Origin: Kalmusia sp. IMI 367209
Taxonomy: Eukaryota > Ascomycota > Dothideomycetes > Pleosporales > Didymosphaeriaceae
Assembly: GCA_027946365.1 (NCBI GenBank)
Contig: JAPEUQ010000011.1
Span: forward strand, 434,001 to 498,000
Length of the DNA: 64,000 bases
Reading direction: 5' to 3'
The translations under genes were made by a program, and so were the position numbers. Below are positions 55,893 to 64,000 of this stretch, in pieces (positions within the stretch are counted from its first letter, which is position 1; the number at the start of each line of letters is the position of its first letter). The notes under the pieces are model-generated. The model was given only the letters and a program-made list of their open reading frames with translations. It did not search any database and was not told where the DNA came from.

Positions 55893-55928
55893 AGATGTGT
55901 AGATAGATGTGCAGATAGATGTGTAGTG
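55893..55928. repeat. Short tandem repeat, 12-bp unit, three copies
   Basis: AGATGTGTAGAT, AGATGTGCAGAT and AGATGTGTAGTG follow one another directly, 60-100 bp upstream of the HET start codon. A simple local duplication. Confidence 0.7.
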
Positions 55929-56471
55929 AATATGAATATATGGATCGGAAAATTGCTCGCTGTGAGGCTGATGTTAATATGAGGCCTAGCCTACCGAGTC
56001 GCCGGTATCATAAAAGGTGACGTAGTGGCAGTGCGGCAACATCGCGGTTGCCAGCACGAATGGAACAATGAACATTATGCATGAAGACATTTCTCAGCTG
56101 AACCTTCGACTAAAGGCTTAGATGTAGATGTATGCCTTCTACACAGGTTGCTTGCCTCATTCCTATGGCTGATAGGGCGTCTAGTGGACAGAAGAGACGA
56201 GCTATCCTGGCTTTTCAATCTCGTGGAGGTATCTATAGGATTTGTATCAGTCCATCGATGAGGGAGTGAACGTGAAGTTATGAAAACACAGCGACATACT
56301 CATCTGAACCGAGATGAGGACGTGTTCCTAAACAGGCTAGCGTCAACCACCGCGCGACGTCATGGGTGCATCTCAGGTGCCCCTCCAAGAAAAGTCGACG
56401 ATGCATGGCCTGACCGCATGCCTCGCTCAAACACGCCAATGCCGCCTTAAGTGCGTTGCTCTACCACCAGA
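55929..56471. other. Divergent region between HET and Sac phosphatase genes
   Basis: About 540 bp. It holds the rest of the HET promoter and the 5' leader of the Sac gene. A short frame with ATG at 56362 lies in another phase just upstream of the Sac start. No repeat or RNA gene recognised. Confidence 0.5.
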
Positions 56472-59400
56472 ATGCCCGGGTTGGTCCGCAAGCTGCTCAT
56501 CTTCGCTGCCGTGGACGGGCTCATCCTCCAGCCCGCACCGCCGCGCAACCATCCGCCGACGACGCGCGAGGCCATCAAGATCGACTACAAGGGCAATGTC
56601 GGGCCGCTACTGAAAGATCGACGCCAGGAGGACACGGCCCCGGTGTCTCTGGAGGCTCATGGCATCATAGGTATGCCGCATAAGTGTTTACGCCGGACCA
56701 ACTGACGTGAGCAATAGGACTACTGAAAGTCGCGACATCGTACTTCCTCATCTCTATATGCGACCGTGAGCAAGTAGCCCAGATACGCGGCAAGCCCATA
56801 TACAAAATTACCGACGTTGCCCTTATCCCGCTGTCCTCGCAAGCCGACGCTGACAAGGCCATCATCTCCGCCCGCGAACATGTACAACGGCACAAGAAGG
56901 CACAAGGCCTGGGAGAGGACGACTATGACAGTGAGAGCGAAGAGGAAGATGCACCTAGTGTGACGGACTCGCTTGAAGATGTTTCTCCAACATCACCTAG
57001 CGAGGTCAAAGACCCCGTCACCGGCCAGCAGGGCCCGGCAGACAGGCGCACCAGTGTCGCTGAGGACGTCATGCAGCGGAAGGGCGTGTATGGGCGCTTT
57101 GCAGATAAGTGGTTCTCAAAGAAGGGTTGGAAGGCCGACAAACGACGCACACAAGGCATGAGCTCCGACGAAGATCTGCGCAAGGCCATGCCCATGAATG
57201 TGGAATCAGTGCCTAAAGATGAGGAAGGCCCTGTAAGCCCTTCCAAGCCCGAAGCGTTGCCGGTCGAAGATACAGATGTGCCTGAGCCCGTCAGTCCAGA
57301 GGAGATCCCGAAGGCACTAGGTGGGGAGAAGGATAGAACTACAGTGGCCCTACTGCCCAAAATCCTGCGCACAACTAAAATGTACTTCGCCTCCGGGAAT
57401 TTCTTCTTTTCATACGACTACGATCTGTCTCATGGTGTCGGTCAGCAGCAGCCTACGTCTAGCTTGCCACTTTCTAAGCAATTTGATCCTTTAGTACGTG
57501 CCAGTGCCGTCGTGGGCCCTGGTCTATCGCTAATCGCCTGCGTAGTTTTTCTGGAATCAGCATATAATGACACCATTTACCGACGCAGGCCAGTATAGTT
57601 TCGTTCTTCCGGTCATCCAAGGCTTCGTCGGCCAGCGGCCTTTCAGCATCAAGATTGTTGATACAAAGTCCAACAGCGTTGTTATAGATCCGGAGTCTAC
57701 CCCAGACGATATTCAATTACAGTCAATGCATTTGAACAAATCTACTGAATCCATCGCGAGCTCGGATACAAATACTGATACACCTCCTCCAGAGCCCTCT
57801 AATGGCAAAGACTTCCTACTGACGCTTATCTCACGACGTTCCATTAAGAGGGCTGGCCTTCGCTATCTTCGGCGCGGTGTGGATGACGAAGGCAGTGCAG
57901 CCAACAGCGTCGAAACTGAGCAGATACTTTCGTCGCCTACTTGGAACACATCTCAGGACAAGATTTTCTCGTTTTCTCAATATCGTGGCTCGATTCCCCT
58001 CTTCTTTTCACAGTCTCCATACAGTTTGAAACCCCAAGTGTCTACCTGGGGTTCTTTGGATACGAATGCAAAAGCATTCAAACGTCATTTCGCTGACCTT
58101 TCAGCAAGATATGGTTCCATATACGCCGCCTCTTTAGTTGATAAGCATGGCACGGAAGCTAAAATCGGTGAACTGTATGAACGACATGCGAAGATACTCA
58201 ACGAAAAAGGCGGTATGGATGCAAAAGGGAAGCAGCTTGATTTTGAGTGGTTCGACTTTCACCACGTCTGTCGCGGCATGCGATTCGAAAACGTTTCGCT
58301 CCTTATGGACTCAATTGGACCATTTTTGAAATCAACGAGCTGGACGGAAATCTCGAATGACCAGGCTACTCAGACTCAGTCTGGCATACTACGAACGAAT
58401 TGCATGGATTGCTTAGACCGAACGAATGTCGTCCAGTCTGCGTGTGCTCGGACAATTCTCGAGGCTCAACTTTCGGCAGGCAGTTACAGCATCGATCTAC
58501 AGAATGATCCTAGTACATCATGGTTCAACACGCTCTGGGCAGATAACGGTGACGCGATATCTAAGCAGTACGCAGGCACTTCTGCGCTTAAAGGAGACTT
58601 CACCCGGACAAGGAAACGCCAAATTACTGGCGCCTTGACCGACTTTGGTCTCACTTTGAGTAGATACTATAACAATATAGTGAACGACTACTTTGCACAG
58701 GCGGTCATCGACTACCTTCTAGGCCGTGCAACAGATGCCATCTTCGCTGAGTTCGAGGCAGATATGAAGAGCGCTGACTACTTCATTGATTTGAGAAAGG
58801 TCAGGCAAGCAGCCATTGACCGCTCGGCTGGCATTGTTATCGAAGACAAGGAAGAGGACTTCATTGCTGGCTGGACATTGAGCGTACCAACTTCAGCCAA
58901 TCATCTCAAGACAACCACTTTTGAGGAGGCGGTTTTATTGCTTACCGAGAAAGCGTTGTACTTTTGCAGGCTAGATTGGGGCACAGAGAAGGTACAAGAG
59001 TTTGAGCGCATTGAGCTTGAGAATGTAGAAGGCGTCTTCCGGGGCGTCTACATCACCAGCACGCTGGCAGCGCGTCATATGGATGAAGAAAAGAACGTCG
59101 GGTTCGTGCTTCGGTATCGGACGGAGTCTGGTGGTGAACTCGTCCGCCGCAACACGCGCTCGTTGGATTCCGGCACAGGGGTTACTCAGCCCGAAGCTAA
59201 GTCATCTACAAAATCCAAGGCTCCACAACCAACCGGTCGCTTCCTCGCGTTTAAGGCGCTACCTCCACGCAGCAGTGTTCCGGCACCTGGGGAAACTGCC
59301 GAAACGCCAGAGAATGAGGTCGAAGTTGTTAAGGGCATATGTGAGGAGATTGTCAAGGTGGCGAACAAGACGAAGTCAAATGAGCAAGTAAACGTCAGTC

Positions 59401-59558
59401 ACCCTGGGACGGAACAAGGAGATGAGTTTGATGATGATGTTGGAGGGAAACGGTTGAAGGTTGAAGAGAAAGATATCATTAGCTTGACAGACGCGAAGAG
59501 GAGTACGGGGTACGTGGAGACGCTGGCATACTCCATGAAGAAGCTGGTCTGGGGTTGA
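56472..59558 (+). CDS. Sac-domain phosphoinositide phosphatase, INPP5F/hSac2 type
   Basis: Three exons (56472-56670, 56718-57493, 57546-59558) with introns of 47 and 52 nt encode 995 aa. The start is MPGLVRKLLIFAAVDGLIL. The Sac domain is split by a large acidic, Ser-rich insert (about residues 130-265). It continues with KMYFASGNFFFSYDYDLSHG, FFWNQHIMTPF across the second splice, and GQYSFVLPVIQGFVG. The catalytic CX5R motif reads RTNCMDCLDRTNVVQS with the Cys at about residue 611. After DYLLGRATDAIFAEFEADM comes an hSac2-like domain (DFIAGWTLSVPTSANHLKTT, then LLLTEKALYFCRLDW and GVFRGVYITSTL). Such enzymes remove the 4-phosphate from PI4P or related lipids on endomembranes. The C-terminus is rich in Lys and Asp. 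Function is confident at class level. Confidence 0.9.
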
Positions 59559-61222
59559 GATGGGATGGCTGATCGTATATGGACGGACGATTCGGGAACA
59601 CACGATGATACCACGTAGAAATTGCAAAGTTCTTCACCCTTGTTTGCCGTCTGTATATCCCGAACAGGCCATCACAGCTCACGATCCTGTTCGACGCGGG
59701 TCTATTGAGCACGACTTAGACCTCGTTGCGAGTCCCGATAGTATCTCCACCCTCTCATTATTTCTTCGTCCTCGTGCATTTCTCGAAAGGGTAGACGGAC
59801 CGTTCGCGCCTCTGAGTCCCGAGGAAAGGGCGCCGCGAAGTGGAGACGCGGCATGGGCGTAGGCATTGCGATCGACGGCTGTGAATACCGTATGCGGGAA
59901 CGCATCCGATGAAGAGTCTACGATGCTTCTTGTCGTGGGAATCGATGGAGTAGAAGAACGATGCGGTTCTCGCGCCTCATTTAGGAACGCCTTGTGCAAT
60001 CTCTTCACGCGTATACACAGACGTCGCAATTCTTTACTCTCCTTGTCCTTCCAGCGAAATTGGCGACCTCTCGCGTACATTTACTCGAAGCGCTGCACAA
60101 CTTCGTATAAGCTTTTGGGAAGATGTTATTTCCGGGACCGACGCCGTTTACCTCACCAGTGCATCGATGGCGCTAGAGCTCGGGCGAATCCGCTTACTGG
60201 GAAACGCCTCCCATCATCGCAGATGCTTCGTCTTCACAACATGGAGAATCCAATCCTCTAATAAGTTGTCCCTGCGTCTCCTCCATAGCCGTTGTTACGG
60301 TATACGGCGCCGTTTCCCCAACATCGAGCACGCCGGTGTGATTCAGGTCCGCGGACCCATCCAAGAGGCGTGGGGGGTTGAGCAACTCGGTACTCGGCCT
60401 TAACGAGGCGCAAATAAGGCTGCGGGAGGCGCTCGAGCTAGAGCACGGAGGTTACATGGTGCAGGAAGAAAAATGGGCCTACGTCAGTGGCATGAGGCGC
60501 TAATTGGCGTGTGCGTCGTAAAGTGATTGATTTTTTAAGGCCAACGTGACGTCATGGCCAGGTTATCACGCGTTTCGGCTGAACAGCATCGGATACGCAT
60601 GAAGCATGAATTGGAGGACGCAAATGGATGAGAGAGGATACGGAAGTGAGAAACACCGCCGTTTGCAGTCGTCATGCAATCAAGAAGTGTGCAGCTGATG
60701 CGTGCTGTAACAAAGACAATGCACGTTCCAGGAAAGCTCATCGAGCCGCCTCACCAACCATCGATGACGATCGCGACACCATCAGCCGATGAAGAAAAAA
60801 TCCGGCCTTGTCCGCTGCTCAATTGCTTGTTCCACGCTATACTCAGCCCCTGCCGCTGTCAGCTCTGTACCCACAATCCATCAAACCACGCCTGCGATGC
60901 CCCTGCGAGGCCAATCAGAAGGCCCACACTCGGAGCCTATACTCAAACAGGAAGTCCTGGAGATATGGAGCGGAGCGGGAGAAGAAGTGAACGTGACAGG
61001 TCGCTCGGGCAGTTGGGTTGCTTGCGGGGCATCCACGTTTCTTGCTTGAGGTGCGGGCTGCGGGTTGAGTGACTGGGGGTGGGTTAGAGCAATCGGGCGT
61101 CCCGAGGTTTGACCACATACGTGACGGTATATAACTCTGGTTTTCCGCCGCGCTGGGTCGCGCCATTCAGCTCTTCTGTCCCCTTGGCTTGATACTCCAC
61201 GGTTGTGTGGATTGAGGACACG
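59559..61222. other. 1.7-kb intergenic region before the sugar transporter
   Basis: No supported gene. Frames on both strands are Arg/Ser-rich. The last 400 bp include likely promoter elements of the transporter; a TATA-like TATATAAC at 61128-61135 lies 88 bp upstream of its start codon. Confidence 0.45.
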
Positions 61223-62917
61223 ATGTATCAGATCGGAAATATCTATGGCATCACGGCCATCTCCGTCATTGGCGGTGGCCTGTTCGGCTTCGATATTAGT
61301 TCTATGAGCGCTATGTAAGTCTTCCTGTCGCGACATGAAAAGGCAGTGTTAACAGAGATGTAGTCTTCCCACACAACAGTATCGCTGCTACTTCAACCAA
61401 GGACCCCACGGCCCCGGCTTCGACGATGACCCAGAATGTTCAGGCCCCTCACCAAACGTCCAGGGTGGTATCACCGCTGCCATGCCCGGTGGTTCGTTCT
61501 GTGGCGCTCTCCTCTCTGGCTACCTGACTGATTTGCTCGGTCGCAAGACCGCTGTTCAAATCGGCTGCGTTATCTGGTGCATCGGTTCCATCATTTCCTG
61601 CGCCTCTCAGAACATCGGTATGCTCATCGCCGGTCGCTTCATTAACGGTGTTGCCGTTGGTATCTGTTCCGCCCAAGTCCCTGTCTACGTCTCCGAATTG
61701 GCTCCTCCTTCTAGGCGCGGTCGTGTCGTCGGCGCACAACAATGGGCTATCACGTGGGGTATTCTCATCATGTTTTACATCTCATATGGATGCACCTTCC
61801 TCGACGGACCTGCCGCTTGGAGGGTCCCGTGGGGTCTCCAGATGCTGCCTGCCGTGTTTCTGTTCTTCGGATTGCTCCTACTGCCTGAGTCGCCGCGTTG
61901 GCTGGCCCGCCATGACAAGTGGGAAGAGTGCCATGCTGTGCTTACCCTCGTTCACGGAAAAGGCGACCCTAATGCTCCTTTCGTTACGCTCGAATTGAAC
62001 GAGATCAAGCAGATGATTGAGTTCGAGAGGCAGAATGCCGATGTCTCGATCAAGGAACTGTTCCGCCCCAAGATGTTGAACCGTCTCCACATTGGTGTCT
62101 TCACGCAGATCTGGTCTCAGCTGACCGGTATGAACGTCATGATGTACTATGTAAGACATGTGTTAACGCAACTAAATTCATACCTGACATGAGACAGATC
62201 ACCTACGTCTTCGGCATGGCTGGCCTCAAGGGCAACAACAACCTCATCGCCTCCTCCATCCAATACGTAATCAACGTCTTCATGACCATCTTCGCCCTCA
62301 TCTTCATCGACCGCTGGGGTCGCCGCGTGCCCCTCATCGTCGGCGCCCTCCTCATGGCCACCTGGATGTACGCCAACGCCGGCCTCATGGCATCCTACGG
62401 CCACGCCGCCCCGCCCGGGGGCCTCAACAACATTGCCGAGCAGTCGTGGGAAATCACCGGCGCGCCCGCAAAAGCCGTCATCGCATGCACCTACCTCTTC
62501 GTCGCCTCGTACGCACCCACCTGGGGCCCCGTCTCCTGGATCTACCCGCCCGAACTCTTCCCACTACGCGTGCGCGGCAAGGCCGTCGCCATCACCACGG
62601 CGTCGAACTGGATCTTCAACTTTGCTCTTTCGTACTTCGTGCCGCCTGCGTTTGTCAACATCCAGTGGAAGGTGTATATTCTATTCGGTGTTTTCTGCAC
62701 TGTCATGGCCATCCACGTCTTCTTCATGTTCCCCGAGACGAGCGGCAAGACGCTCGAGGATGTCGAGGAGATGTTCTTGACCGGCGTCAAGGCGTGGAAG
62801 ACGCGCGTCGAGTACCAGAGCACGAGGAGGGCCGAGATTGGCGATTTGAACGACAAGGAGAAGGCGCTGCATCATGAGCAGAGCCCCGAGAGGGTGGATA
62901 ATGTTGGGAAGGCTTAG
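61223..62917 (+). CDS. MFS sugar transporter (hexose/quinate type)
   Basis: Three exons (61223-61314, 61364-62150, 62198-62917) with introns of 49 and 47 nt encode 532 aa. The start MYQIGNIYGITAISVIGGG leads into TM1 with GGLFGFDISSMSAIL. Sugar-porter signatures are present: DLLGRKTAVQIG (first GRK loop), GRFINGVAVGICSAQVPVYV, ELAPPSRRGRVVGAQQWAIT, PESPRWLARHDKWEE, QIWSQLTGMNVMMYYITYVF rebuilt across the second splice, DRWGRRVPLIVG, and FPETSGKTLEDVEEMF after TM12. Twelve membrane spans are expected; a Cys-rich outer loop (YRCYFNQGPHGPGFDDDPEC) follows TM1. This is a proton-coupled monosaccharide importer at the plasma membrane. The exact sugar cannot be told from sequence. Confidence 0.93.
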
Positions 62918-63569
62918 GTGCGCGGCATGTATTTATCGTGTTGTGGTGAAAGACCGCGCGCGTGTATATTGCTAGATGGGCGGGAACTGTAGAAAAATTT
63001 CGATATCAAAATGATATGATATGTACTATTTCAACTGCATGCGCTGTTGCGTGAACAAATCATCAGCCCAACAGACTACAACTTAATCATGTCAGTCAGA
63101 GCTACTTCGTATGTCACCGGTACGCTCCTTCTATCATATCTGGGCACTCTCGACATGACGTGAATGACTGGCCCTGACACGAGTCAGATGATGCAATCGA
63201 TGTTGGAGTCGGAATTGCATGTTCACATTTCGCCTTTTAGCCTGGAAACCTTATGAGAGCAATTCCCTGAGATTCTGATCCCACCGTTGGCGAGGGGGCA
63301 ATTTGGGATACAGGCCGCCCACAGATGTAATAATCAAGAGCTTCAAATTTGACAATTCGAACCGACCACCGAAGTGCTAGTACTGCTGAAGTATCTCCTT
63401 GCTCAGCACTCCTGAGTCCGTATCTATCCTTTCATCCATGAACAAGCTACTTGCCCGTGCATTTATGATGACGCTCGTGACCCCTAGCCATTTCGGCATG
63501 AAAGCGGCAGGTGAGCGCCATCCCAACGGGGTCGGACGAGCTGCCGCCTCTGACCGCAGGCAACCAGGT
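62918..63569. other. 3' flank of the transporter and unassigned sequence
   Basis: Contains the transporter 3' UTR and, on the minus strand, a 74-codon frame (63377-63601) reading FMPKWLGVTSVIINARASS that might be a second exon of the gene to its right. No donor/acceptor pair with correct phase was found. Confidence 0.35.
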
Positions 63570-63848
63570 TCACACTGAATTTGTCTCGAAAGGAAGTTCA
63601 ACCTTAGGCTCGCCGAGATCAGTGAGCCTGGAATTGACCGTCTTGATAGCCGGATATGATGTATTATCCGCGCTCATCAAATGTTGATTCAATTGACGAT
63701 AAAAACGTTCAGTCAAGATTTCGTCAAAATATCTTCGAGGCGAAGGTTGAGCTCGGAGGACAGGAGACATCTCCTTTTCGAAGGAGATTTCGACGTCAAA
63801 ACTCGCCAGGTCTGTGAACTTGGTCGCATTGCTAGTTGGTTGGGCCAT
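63570..63848 (-). CDS. Small unknown protein, possibly the first exon of a longer gene
   Basis: A 92-codon frame from ATG 63848 reads MAQPTSNATKFTDLASFDVE, MSPVLRAQPSPRRYFDEILT and RFYRQLNQHLMSADNTSYP. Composition is protein-like and mostly hydrophilic, without a signal peptide or known domain. The frame may end at 63570 or splice onward; GTTGAA after GAGCCTAAG at about 63603 is a weak donor candidate. The gene runs toward the transporter. Family not recognised. Confidence 0.4.
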   Translation of the reverse strand: MAQPTSNATKFTDLASFDVEISFEKEMSPVLRAQPSPRRYFDEILTERFYRQLNQHLMSADNTSYPAIKTVNSRLTDLGEPKVELPFETNSV

Positions 63849-64000
63849 TGGTGAAACTCTTTTGTGCCCTCTTCGGGTGGTGGTCGATCCCAGACAGTGT
63901 GTGCAGCTAGTTTATTTAAAGGTTAGAGGAGCTTGCTATTGAAATGGGCAGGCGGATCTGCGTCAATGGGTCCAAGCTTCCTGGCGAAAATATCAAGGTG

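Noticed and set aside
60881..61336. 151-codon minus-strand frame across the transporter start
   Set aside because: Antisense to the transporter's first exon and its promoter; no protein signature.

Overview
This 64-kb window is nuclear DNA of a filamentous ascomycete (Pezizomycotina, probably Dothideomycetes; the class is an inference). Evidence is the very short introns of about 46-65 nt with GTRNGT donors and CTNAC-like branch sites, fungal housekeeping genes (Rse1/SF3B3, Sda1, a Cdc4-type myosin light chain, Mn-type CDF, an INPP5F-type Sac phosphatase), and families typical of filamentous fungi (HET, NACHT-ankyrin and STAND proteins). No tRNA, rRNA, CRISPR array or complete transposon was recognised. 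Exon boundaries were derived by hand from splice signals and reading-frame continuity.

Layout: 0-0.5 kb, the 5' part of a glutathione S-transferase gene. 1-2.5 kb, an unresolved minus-strand locus with protein-like exons. 4.8-10.8 kb, conserved genes (divergent Ca2+/H+ exchanger, FHIT-type HIT hydrolase, STEEP1-like protein, Cdc4-type light chain). 12.7-25.8 kb, an allorecognition/immunity-like block: a small membrane-protein gene followed by two large co-oriented NLR-type genes. The first has an NWD-type N-terminus, NACHT and ankyrins (1705 aa). The second has a STAND N-terminus, P-loop NTPase, ankyrins and a C-terminal SPRY domain (1664 aa). 27-29 kb, a linalool dehydratase/isomerase-like enzyme. 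30-43 kb, conserved genes: RSE1 and SDA1 back to back on a 355-bp shared promoter, an unknown 588-aa protein, an aminoglycoside-phosphotransferase-like gene and an Mn-CDF transporter. 44-56 kb, a small cupin and then a decayed accessory island holding one intact HET gene, three HET fragments, a DEDD-exonuclease-like gene, an inverted-repeat element, a minisatellite and a possible solo LTR. 56.4-63 kb, the Sac phosphatase and an MFS sugar transporter.

The main biological story is the two tandem NLRs plus the HET graveyard, which together resemble a fungal non-self-recognition region. The NLR ending in SPRY recalls the NLR-B30.2 proteins of fish. A technical theme is that three genes (STEEP1-like, RSE1, phosphotransferase-like) each need one base skipped to stay in frame. 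For RSE1, an essential splicing factor, this most likely marks an assembly error in a run of four G/C, and the other two deserve the same check. Two introns appear to be GC-AG with the same GCAAGT donor, and the myosin light chain probably starts from an exon holding only its ATG.
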